Made by a program: the position numbers and the translations under genes. DNA of 64,000 bases. It comes from Aphrocallistes beatrix (Eukaryota > Porifera > Hexactinellida > Sceptrulophora > Aphrocallistidae). Where the stretch lies: positions 434,001 to 498,000 of the forward strand of contig OY725503.1 of the NCBI GenBank assembly GCA_963281255.1. Reading direction: 5' to 3'. The notes beneath the pieces were generated by a model. That model was given only the letters and a program-made list of their open reading frames with translations. It had not been told where the DNA came from and searched no databases. Of the stretch, positions 21,201-29,938 are shown piece by piece. Position 1 is the first letter of the stretch. Every line of letters starts with the position of its first letter.

Positions 21201-21897
21201 ATAGATAGGTAAGTTATTGAAATGACTTGGAAATTTAACTGAAATAAGTAAATTTTAGGTTTGGTTATCTACTATATAATTAAATAGAATGATATTTGTC
21301 TGCTTCTCTGTGTTGTTTGTCTGATTTGGAGATTGAATTATGGTATATTAACTACTGTAAATATACAAGATTAATGAAAACTTTCTAGCAATTAATTCTA
21401 CAGGTAGTATGATTACCAAAGTAAAGAATTCAACATTACATTTCTCATTTGAAGAGACCTATTATGAAATACACTAATTTAATAAAGTATATTAAAAATA
21501 GTTAAATTAATTTGTTGTGGATCGAACGAACCAAAAGCTCATATTTTTCATATGTAAATACTACGGGAAATAAATTCGGCAATATCCAATAAATAGGCAT
21601 TTAAAATTTTTGCCAATATACAATATATAATCAAACAAAGAAGATATTTGCACCAAAAATAGTGTAATATAAATCTGTGAATGGTAATATTTGACAAGTA
21701 ATGCTAAAATATTTTTTAGGAATTAAAAAAACGTATTTTTTCCGGACAGGCGGACAATAATTTTGTGAAAAAAATTTTTTTGACGTCACAGAGGTTAAAG
21801 AATTCACGAATTCTTATTCCATATTGTCCAAAATGGCTAACATAAATGCTCATCTACGTTGGGAATTTTTTCCATTTTATCTTCCAAATATTACACC
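18291..21897 (+). mobile_element. DNA transposon with about 330 bp terminal inverted repeats
   Basis: The left arm (about 18,291-18,617) and right arm (about 21,567-21,897) are inverted copies of each other. They begin GGTGTAATATTTGGAAGATA and contain a hairpin-prone AT-rich stretch and GACGTC. The inside carries a transposase-like gene (18,924-21,168). The empty site is preserved at about 24,210-24,235, in a duplicated copy of the flanks, which fixes the ends to within about 15 bp. A clear target duplication is not visible. The transposon family cannot be assigned by eye. Confidence 0.8.
18924..21168 (+). pseudogene. Transposase of the 3.6 kb element, broken
   Basis: The start is ATG at 18,924 (MSSSLLIPEN), just after a TTTTTCAG acceptor-like site. 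A GT-AG intron at 19,584-19,745 joins TENLTTNFL to KLGHLGLGKKSYFELGR in phase 0. The next parts hold the likely catalytic core: VQLDGGKQFLKLSVN (first Asp), IQIACDFKVAAMLVGI (second Asp), a CPFCIW zinc-like motif, LAPLHILLG and SEQSGEMLHSR (candidate Glu). A one-base shift near 20,275 separates DFKVAAMLVGIQ from KHPCPFCIW. Further shifts occur near 20,590 and 20,700. This D-D-E reading is my inference. Similar uncharacterised proteins with DGG, CDFK and SEQ.GE..H motifs occur in cnidarian and arthropod genomes, from memory. This copy should be unable to move itself. Confidence 0.65.
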
Positions 21898-22560
21898 CGT
21901 GCATGTTTGATCCTAATGTATTGCATTATAAAATAAACGAATTTCATTGGTCAGCACAATTTGTTACGTGTGAAGTGTGAAAATTTCGCTTAGATCTTCG
22001 AACTTAATCGTAAAGTCAATATTATTCACTTCTGTGCCAAATTTTACATTTCTAGCACTTCCCAGTTCCTCAATCAATTCTGCACAAACAAAAAATAAAA
22101 AACATTGCGTTTTAATATATAAGATATTGAATAAGTAAATAAATAATATCATATCGAAATATCTCATATTAGAACAAATAAGTATTTATAACAATTTCAA
22201 ACTATTTAAGATTAGAGACTTTGAAAGAGACGTTAAATTTTGAAATTCATTCAAGTGAATTGTATAAAATTTAAAAATTGTAAACTGATTTTTACACTTT
22301 AAATCAGCAAAAAAAGTCTGTAAAAGCATTTAAGCTATTTTAAGGTTGAAATTATCTAAAGTTAGATGAATTAACTCACCTTGAATCATCAAGTTTCTCA
22401 GCCATAATACTAAATTTTGTTTTTATGCTAGAGTTGAACTTAGTTGAGTTTATTTCTCTTCCAATACACTCGTATTTATACAAATCTATCTAATGCTATA
22501 TAACTGTTGGACTAGTGGTATTCTCACTCAAACACACTTTTGATAAGATAGACAGTTTCA
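21898..22560. other. Local duplication, left arm (second part), and spacer
   Basis: Bases 21,898-22,110 match 24,218-24,420. On the minus strand they hold an exon-like segment: acceptor TTTTTTTGTTTGTGCAG followed by IEELGSARNVKFGTEV and FEDLSEIF, then a stop. The second copy (24,296-24,402) keeps the frame in part (IEELASRRDTKIGMVSND). Bases 22,170-22,560 show nothing I can support. Confidence 0.4.
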
Positions 22561-22570
22561 ATATACATAC

Positions 22571-23320
22571 TACAGGGTGAGGCATAAGTTCTGCACCAAG
22601 CTTCATTAGGCATAAAATTTCTTATACTCAAACAATCTTAGTTATTATGGTCTTTAGAGATTGTGATTCGAATATTCTCAATGATTTTAAAAGATTTTTC
22701 GAGTCTAAGACCTGGAACTGTGTTTTGTATGGTGAGTTTTGAGGAGAAAAATTGTGTCCTGGCAGACAGCGTTAAACGAGAATAAGGATCCACTGCTTCT
22801 GTAAAAAATGTCTCTATAATCGATTTTCCATGACGATTTAGCACTTAATACATTTCATTCACCTTGAAAATATTTCACAAATCCATTGAATTCATTATCA
22901 GAAACGAGATAAAGTTATTATTTCACGAGTTCAAATTAGGTACATTTTGCAAAATCACCGAAAATCTGATCCAAATGGTTCTCAATATATACTGATCTAA
23001 ACATCCTATATTTCTACAAATTTAGAGTGTTTGAGGAAAATGTGAGAGCTACTTTGTCCTAAAATTTGAAGACTCTAGAAAGATAATTTGAAAAGCAGTA
23101 GGCCCTTATTCTCGTTTAACGCTGTCTGCCAGGACACAATTTTTCTCCTCAAAACTCACCATACAAAACACAGTTCCAGGTCTTAGACTCGAAAAATCTT
23201 TCAAAATCATTGAGAATATTCGAATCACAATCTCTAAAGACCTTAATAACTAAGATTGTTTGAGTATAAGAAATTTTATGCCTAATGAAGCTTGGTGCAG
23301 AACTTATGCCTCACCCTGTA
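22571..23320. mobile_element. Foldback element with 215 bp inverted repeats
   Basis: TA flanks on both sides. Ends are CAGGGTGAGGCATAAGTTCT and its complement. Arms 22,573-22,787 and 23,104-23,318 are nearly identical and enclose a 316 bp unique AT-rich centre with no gene. The CAGGGTG end and TA target point to a mariner/Tc1-related non-autonomous element. High arm identity suggests recent activity or arm-to-arm conversion. Confidence 0.85.
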
Positions 23321-23438
23321 TAGTGGAATGTGCATATTATTAGCAACTCAGGTTAGAGTTAACCAAATCTACTCTTGGGACTTGAAAATTAACTGTTAAT
23401 TAATAGAGCAAGGTTGCTAACACGCAAACTCCACTATA
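23321..23438. mobile_element. Divergent MITE, family B (copy B6)
   Basis: TAGTGGAATGTGCATATTATTAGCAAC at the left and TTGCTAACACGCAAACTCCACTATA at the right resemble the family B ends. It directly abuts the foldback element at the shared TA. Confidence 0.55.
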
Positions 23439-23619
23439 CGTATATCTTAATCGATGTTGAAAGATTATTATTATCTTGCTATTACTGTTGTGTTAACATT
23501 TTTCAATCATTTCAGGATTTTATGAGTGGTTATATAATGCGAGTAAACCATATTAAGATTCAATACTCAATCAGTGTAGGTGGTCATAGCCCATTGGCTG
23601 CTATACTATTTTGTTCCTC

Positions 23620-24430
23620 TATGCGTCCAGGGAATCTGCTCGGCAATGAAGACCTCGCCAAGCGCAGAGCAACATTAATAGAACAAGCGCGCTTTGCTTG
23701 CTTGCGCTGCGCGGCTTGCAGACACTGCGTGTCCGCAGATTTACCCAGTGGGCGCTTGCGGATGTTAGAGAAACAATACGTCGCATTCTTGTTTTATACT
23801 AAGTACGCTGGATTGTCATTTGTCTACGGTTACATTAATGAAATCAGAACTGTAGCAGAAATTTTGTTTCGTGATAGATATAATACTTCGTATTAAGTTA
23901 ACTAATCCTGAATGTAAGCTCAATTTGAATACACACAAAGTTCACATTGCTTAAGATTATTATACTTAAATAATCAATTCCAGTCCATGTCGTTAAAAGT
24001 TATTTTATGATCGAATTGATTGATCGTAGCATATAACACACTTTAATTGTTGTTAACAATCAAATTATAGACTCAAAATAGAAGTATTCAATCATTTATA
24101 TGAAATAGAATCGTGTGAATGGCATTATAAAAGGCTGGTAATTGATTGCTTCACATAAACCAATGAATTTCAATCAAAAATAGTTTTTTTGATTGCATGC
24201 ATAAGTCATTACTATTTTATTCCAATGTATTTGCATTATAAAATAATCGAATTTGATTGGTCAGCACATTTTGTCACCTACGCATCTCGGCGAGGTGTGA
24301 ACATTTCGCTTAGATCTTCGAACTTAATCCTAGATTCATCATTTGACACCATGCCAATTTTCGTATCTCTACGACTTGCCAATTCTTCAATCAATTCGGA
24401 CAAACAAACAAAAAATCCTAGAGCATAGCA
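23620..24430. repeat. Local duplication, right arm with empty transposon site
   Basis: Matches 17,765-18,290 joined to 21,898-22,110. It contains a family S unit at 23,683-23,741. The sequence ATAAGTCATTACTATTTTAT followed by CCAATGTATTTGCATTATAA runs across the point where the other arm carries the 3.6 kb transposon. Confidence 0.7.
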
Positions 24431-24710
24431 TTCTATATACTAAGGCAATGGCACTGACCCAAAAATTGGTACCATGGATTGGTTAAATACTTCAATCCTA
24501 AAACCGCTAATTAAATAACTGTTATTATCAACTATATAATTATCTCATATTGTGAGCTCATGGTTGTTTAAATATTCATTTTGAAAATATTATGTAACCA
24601 CAATATTTATATTTACTTCACATACAACACTAGTGTATTACAATAATGTATTATTTGCTGCATATTATTTCTATTACTCATTTATAATACCTCACTTGAC
24701 AACACTAATT

Positions 24711-25005
24711 GCATAAATCAGCGCTGTCCAACAGGCGGCCCGCGTTGCCTGCTTCAATCTCCCCCTTTTTACCCAATTTAGACAAATTCTCCAAATTTCT
24801 CCATATCATGCATCTCTCGTTGGTTTTCTCGTTGGTAGGGACATATGGCTGATAGACCATGGTCCTACCAATTCTTTTCAATAGATATTAGCTTCTATTG
24901 TTCACGATACAAATTGTCCAAAATGTCTCTATCCATACCCATCCCGAGTGCACGCCCCTGTATTGTGGCCCGAAGTAAATATAGTCGGACAGCCCTGGCA
25001 TAAAT
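24711..25005. mobile_element. hAT non-autonomous element with 8 bp target duplication
   Basis: Element 24,719-24,997 (279 bp) begins CAGCGCTGTCCAAC and ends GTCGGACAGCCCTG. It is flanked on both sides by GCATAAAT. The ends and the 8 bp duplication are typical of hAT transposons. No coding capacity. Confidence 0.9.
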
Positions 25006-25430
25006 CATTATTTGGACGAGATGTCTTGTCTCGAGCCTGACTCTACTTCCAATTACAGAGGAGTAGAACACTTCATGAAGTTTTTCAATTTCCTAAAGAT
25101 AGTGCTCTTCGTGAAAATGGTATTGAGCCATTCCAAGACGTGTGAATACCACCAGAACAACAAGATCCCAAGGGTAAGTGATTTCTTAAGTAATGTAGTT
25201 AATTATTCTAGAATCATGCATATACATGTACTCAAGTTGGGTAGAAACAATTGACTGAATTTAAAAGACTAAGAAAAAGTGTTGCCTTCCCCAAATTTAG
25301 TAAATGCAATCCTCGTTACTACAAAAACGTGGGCATAAGTACCTTTTTTAATTCGGATAAGTGCAATTTATCTAAACGTGCTCCAAATTAATATCGGAAT
25401 TATCTAAACGTGCTTCAAATTAACATCGGG

Positions 25431-25489
25431 ACATTTCGCCTTTCCAACCTGACAAGCCTGCTGGTTGTCAGGTTGGAAAGGCGAAATGT
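25431..25489. repeat. Perfect 25 bp hairpin
   Basis: Arms 25,431-25,455 and 25,465-25,489 are exact complements around GCCTGCTGG. It lies in non-coding sequence and belongs to no repeat family I see in the window. Confidence 0.85.
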
Positions 25490-25634
25490 AATTTTGGCCC
25501 TTAAGATTTTCATTAGTCAACTTCAGCCGAACTGTTAGCTTATATCATGGATAAGAACATTGTAGACCAGAACTAAACATTGTAGACCAGAACGAAGTGA
25601 ATCGGGTAGGGAAGAATAGTCGTTTAACGACGAT

Positions 25635-25928
25635 CATAGGCGTAACTATATTTTTTTTTCACGGTTAGCTGGGGTGGCGAGATTTGTAAACATACGCAGG
25701 GCCGGCGCCACCAGTCCGGTTGGTCCGGTTTTAACCGGACCACTTTTAGACAAGTTTAATACAATTACTATGTAAAATAGTCCAGTTCGTGTGGTTTAAC
25801 CGGACCACTCTAAAATCCATGGCGCCGGCTATGATATATCAAACTAATGTGGCATGCCACCCCAAGTCAACATAACATTTAGGTCTGGGTGGCATGCTAC
25901 CCCTGCCACCCATGGAGTTACGCCTATG
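25635..25928. mobile_element. MITE with CATAGGCGTAACT ends, holding a nested second MITE
   Basis: Outer ends are CATAGGCGTAACT and AGTTACGCCTATG, flanked by ACGACGAT and ACAACGAT (8 bp, one mismatch). Inside, 25,697-25,833 is a separate element with ends CAGGGCCGGCGCCA and TGGCGCCGGCTATG and paired GGTCCGGTTTTAACCGGACC blocks. A diverged relative of the inner element is at about 42,252-42,384. Confidence 0.75.
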
Positions 25929-26185
25929 ACAACGATGTATCTGCATCCTCAGCAGAAATTTAAAAGATTTATTCTGGCCCTTCCCGTACTAATAGTATTC
26001 ATTTGGCATGTGCTACTATGGAGCTAGAACATTGTACACTTCTAATAAAGTTAAGACCTATATATAATGCACTAGTATTGAAACAAGAGAATAGTAAACT
26101 GGCTAAATTCAAGAACTAATTTAATATATTCTTTGTTTATTTAGTTAACTTCACAGACTAGAAGTCCAGAATGTGTGACTATATT

Positions 26186-26369
26186 CTAAGTCAAGTCTGT
26201 CCCTCAAGCTAAGTCAAGTCTATCTCTCAAGCTAAGTCAAGTCTGTCCCTCAAGCTAAGTCAAGTCTGTCCCTCAAGCTAAGTCAAGTCTATCCCTCAAG
26301 CTATTCAAGTCTCTCTCAAGCTAAGTCAAGTCTATCTCTCAAGCTAAGTCAAGTCTGTCCCTCAAGTCT
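26186..26369. repeat. Minisatellite, 23 bp unit
   Basis: About eight units of CTAAGTCAAGTCTGTCCC-TCAAG with a few C/T changes and one shortened unit. Not a CRISPR array: there are no unique spacers. Confidence 0.9.
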
Positions 26370-26738
26370 CAATATTGTGATTAACTATTCTTTTGATATT
26401 TTGTATGTATTAAGTATTAAATAATTCACTATGTGCATTAAAAACCAAATAATATATCTCATTTCAATTGTTCTGATATAATAGTTAGTTTGTCAGGGTG
26501 GGTGAATGCCTAAATTGAATTATTTACAATATCAAAATTATTGGTTTTGAAGTATTTAACCAATCCATGGTACTAATTTTTGGGTGAGTGCCATTGCCTT
26601 AGTATATAGAATGCTATGCCTAGAGTTTTAATATATAAGATTGTTCGATCGTAGAAGTTCATACTATCTCTTCGTAAACATATAAATATACACAATATAC
26701 AAAGTAATATATGCAATGGAAAACACAGAACAACAGAC

Positions 26739-29066
26739 TTAAGTGACTAGATCTGGACAAGTGTATCTGTTCTGATTTCTGTCTGGAGTAGAAAGGAGAG
26801 AAATGTCAGCAAAGGTCATGTCTGGAGAGATACGAACACACCAACAATCAAGGAAATATTTCTGTACACAGTTGCTACCTAGGCAGATTATGCATAGACA
26901 AACTGTCAGAGAGAGTACCAGACTGTTAAACACGATGAGAGACCGATACCCATTAGTTTTCCCACCTCCCACTTGTACCACTGATAAAATTAGGATGTAA
27001 ACTTGTAGCAAGATATGTGACCATATAAGGAATTTGACAGCTCGTTTATGAAGGTCGATTCCTCCCAAATACCCTGAGTGTCCATGTACATAATATAGGT
27101 TGTATTTATCCACGAAAAACTTCATGATCATGTAGAGGAGTCCACCTGCGGTTATCAACGGACAGATTGTTGAGTAGGCGATCACTATACTGATCTTAAC
27201 TAGAACCCATGCGTACTGAATACCAAAGTCGAAAGGAGTGAGAAAATTCTCTTTCGCTTTTTTCACTTCGTACATTGTTCTAGCTGACATCTTCCTGTAA
27301 AGGTATTTGACAAAGTTCGGGATTTGTAAGAGTTGGAACGCAGTGAAAAATGCACTCGTGATGGTGTAGTTCACAAAGAAAACGCCTCCTTCTGGTAAAA
27401 AGGCACACTTCAACAAACTACTCAGCTGCACAATTGAAAAAGTCTCGTTATTCGATTTGTTTACGCTTGAGTAAATCGATTTAACGAGAAGATCAAAACT
27501 GGTCAAGGACAGAGATGGGAATATCAGCAGCATTATTTGCAGGAAAAAGAACGTTTTAATAATCGCGCTTTTCTGGTTTCCAGACTTTGTCCAGTGTGAT
27601 TCCAAGTTGCAAGATTTAGAAACGAGAAGTGGGATGAATTGTGCGAACAGTATCTGCAACAGAGGAGTGGTGTATGTAGTTGTGAGCTCACGGAAAGGTT
27701 CTGTGGCTGTACTATTCATAAGATTAAACATGTCTGTAATGGCTTCATTCAAACTGTACGGGTGATTATTCACAGTAAGCAAAGTGTTTACTATGGAAAT
27801 CCCCGCGACTGGAGTTGTGAAGAATATCGTTATGACAAGCACGACGAAATTCAACATGGACCATCTCAACCACCAAATGAACTGGTTAAGACCGAGGTTT
27901 TCCCATTGGATATCGCTAGGGTGAGGGGCAATGTTAACTTTCCAGTGTTTAACACTGATATCATTGGATACACTAGAAGTTGGACGATGACAGAACAATC
28001 GTTGGTAGTGTCCTAGGATCTCCTCAACTGGGGAACCACGAGAAAATGTAACGAAGGTTATCCCGAGTGGATTTAATTCAGCTTTCTTTTTCGATATTTC
28101 CACTGAGCTTGTTAACTTTGAACTCTCGCTTGTATAATAATCGATTGCATCAACTCCATTAGAACAAACACAAACGTATTTCTTCCATCCCACCAATATC
28201 CATTCTCTTTCATTGGTTTCGTGCAAAATGTCTCGATGCAATCTCAATTTTCTCTCAGAGGTTTGAAGCTTTTCAATCGCTTTATGCAGTTTTGAAGTGT
28301 CATAGACTAGAGTGATGTCTTCCACTCCACACTCACACTCTGTTTCGATGAAATGTTTCTTATAATCTTCCTCAATCGCAGTTTTAGACGTGTGTTGTAT
28401 CATTAACGCATGTGGTGACTTCTTACCGAATTGTCTGTATCGTGCCAAAAGACGCGAATACGAAAACATCGACATCAGAGCTAACATGACATAAAAATGT
28501 GTGACGAAGGAATGCAACCACAATTTTTCATTTCCATTCTCACTCTGTGTTAAACTTGTTATCGTGGTGCGTTCGAAAATCCTCGTAATCCCCTTTCCTT
28601 CAATGTAGTTGACTGGGAGAATGAATGAACACGAAATTATTGTATAAATCGTCATTAACGTTATGAGATAGACTTCGAATCTCAAATATAAATACGCATC
28701 TAACCCACATTTCGATTTGATATCTCTAAAACTTAACCGCGCGAAATTGTACAGCCATTCAAAAGCATGTCTTTCTCTTAAAAGTGTCCTCCTATCCACA
28801 GAACTTTTCTTTGAAGGTGTGATAGAGCATATCGTACTTTCTGTCATGCTAGTAGAATGTTGATCCAACTCATTTTTAATTGAAAATATGATTGCAGACT
28901 TCCCGTATTCCCAGATAGAGAATCTTAGGAGGAGGAAGATAGAAATAAGAATTACCCATACGATCAAGTTCAGTATGAGTACAGTTGGGATTTTTCCATC
29001 TTGAAGATCGCTAGTATTAACGTAGTTTATAAAAAATGTACATGTTGTCTCGCTCATAATTTCCAT
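26739..29066 (-). CDS. TMEM63: TMEM63 (CSC1/OSCA family) mechanosensitive cation channel
   Basis: A single-exon gene of 775 residues. TMEM63 proteins are osmosensitive or mechanosensitive channels related to TMEM16 and OSCA. The order of landmarks matches: a hydrophobic N-terminal segment (about 28-48); WLYNFARLSFRDIKSKCGLDA before the second segment; FILPVNY; a cytoplasmic region with a RRM-like fold ending LNPLGITFVTFS; HPSDIQWENLGLNQFIWWLR before a membrane segment with FFTTPVAGIS; LLIFPSLSLTSFDLL; CAFLPEGGVFFVNYTITSAF; and FDFGIQYAWVLVKISI...TICPLITAGGLLYMIMKFFVDKYNLYYVHG. The length is close to vertebrate TMEM63 (about 800). The ATG at 29,066 is followed directly by the N-terminal membrane segment. 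A fragment of this gene was copied to 12,065-12,246. Confidence 0.9.
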   Translation of the reverse strand: MEIMSETTCTFFINYVNTSDLQDGKIPTVLILNLIVWVILISIFLLLRFSIWEYGKSAIIFSIKNELDQHSTSMTESTICSITPSKKSSVDRRTLLRERHAFEWLYNFARLSFRDIKSKCGLDAYLYLRFEVYLITLMTIYTIISCSFILPVNYIEGKGITRIFERTTITSLTQSENGNEKLWLHSFVTHFYVMLALMSMFSYSRLLARYRQFGKKSPHALMIQHTSKTAIEEDYKKHFIETECECGVEDITLVYDTSKLHKAIEKLQTSERKLRLHRDILHETNEREWILVGWKKYVCVCSNGVDAIDYYTSESSKLTSSVEISKKKAELNPLGITFVTFSRGSPVEEILGHYQRLFCHRPTSSVSNDISVKHWKVNIAPHPSDIQWENLGLNQFIWWLRWSMLNFVVLVITIFFTTPVAGISIVNTLLTVNNHPYSLNEAITDMFNLMNSTATEPFRELTTTYTTPLLQILFAQFIPLLVSKSCNLESHWTKSGNQKSAIIKTFFFLQIMLLIFPSLSLTSFDLLVKSIYSSVNKSNNETFSIVQLSSLLKCAFLPEGGVFFVNYTITSAFFTAFQLLQIPNFVKYLYRKMSARTMYEVKKAKENFLTPFDFGIQYAWVLVKISIVIAYSTICPLITAGGLLYMIMKFFVDKYNLYYVHGHSGYLGGIDLHKRAVKFLIWSHILLQVYILILSVVQVGGGKTNGYRSLIVFNSLVLSLTVCLCIICLGSNCVQKYFLDCWCVRISPDMTFADISLLSTPDRNQNRYTCPDLVT

Positions 29067-29938
29067 GAAACATTTTATCAGTTTAAAAAACTATTTAAGT
29101 GTTCGTGAAGAAAATGGCGATGTAACTGATTTTTAAACCTCTGCATATTACAGTGGACTGCACCTATAGCAGTGCTACCAATAAAGCTTTCTACAACTAA
29201 CAACGACTTCCACCTTGATTCTTTCATGAAATAAACGGAAATTTGAATAAACCTGTGTGGAAGCTAGTTGATGAATACATCTGTTAGAGTTGTGTTATTT
29301 TGTTGAAGATTTTTACCTCACAAAAGGAATCCTTGACATCTCTTAAGTGTATAAATGCTGTCATCAGATTAATTCTCTGAGCTTCATCTCTCAATCCTGA
29401 GTTGTTTGTTCAAATTAATCTCATTAATTGACCAATCCGATCACACATTATAATCCTATATTAGGTTTCTCGAATTCTTTGTGGCTGATACTAATAATAC
29501 ATTGGAAAGATTTGAATTCGTTTCTATTGTTGATACCTACTTAGGTTCCTTGTATTATTCTGATAAAATGTTAGAACCTTGAGGTAGCAATTATTGTGGT
29601 AAATACATGTGACAATTTGAGCCATGAATGACGGGACCATAGGCGCCGAACCCGGGGGGGGCTGGGGGGTTCGAGCCCTCCCTGGAACCCCGAAATTGTC
29701 CTTAGATTTCGAAAAGTTCGGCGCCCCTGGCCGGGACAACTCACCCTAGTGGAACATGTTCCAGTGGGACACTTGACACTATAACACCAAGTTCTTTGTA
29801 AACTGTGTTAGTTCGATAGACAATAAGCGAATGAGCCATACCAGTTTTGATTAACATAACGACAATGACCTTAACACGTTTATAAGCTTTCGACTGCCCT
29901 GATGCAATTACAGATGTATTCGTTCCATACTTGTAGTA
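29067..29938. other. Spacer with a GC-rich hairpin MITE
   Basis: This lies between two divergent genes, TMEM63 (-) and ATPAF2 (+), so it must hold both promoters. Bases 29,642-29,725 form an inverted repeat with ends GGCGCCGAAC and GTTCGGCGCC and a G-run of eight. Nothing else supported. Confidence 0.5.

Larger units (their letters stand above)
24418..26625. repeat. Region bounded by a 76 bp inverted repeat pair
   Basis: Arms 24,418-24,493 and 26,549-26,625 share GAGCATAGCATTCTATATAC, AGGCAATGGCACT and GGATTGGTTAAATACTTC in opposite orientation. The 2.1 kb between holds a hAT element, nested MITEs, a hairpin and a minisatellite but no gene. It could be an old non-autonomous transposon that collected insertions. 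Confidence 0.55.

Noticed and set aside
25012..25254. Short open frame of 80 codons as a gene
   Set aside because: It begins right after the hAT target duplication and has no recognised domain. A possible donor (AAGGGTAAGT) is present, but without partner exons this is not enough.
26186..26369. CRISPR array
   Set aside because: The 23 bp units are directly adjacent with no unique spacers, there are no cas genes, and the genome is animal. It is a minisatellite.
26739..29066. TMC (transmembrane channel-like) protein
   Set aside because: First impression from the many membrane segments. The motifs FILPVNY, QWENLGLNQFIWWLR, CAFLPEGGVFFVNY and LVDKYNLYY-like sequence belong to the CSC1/TMEM63 family, not to TMC.
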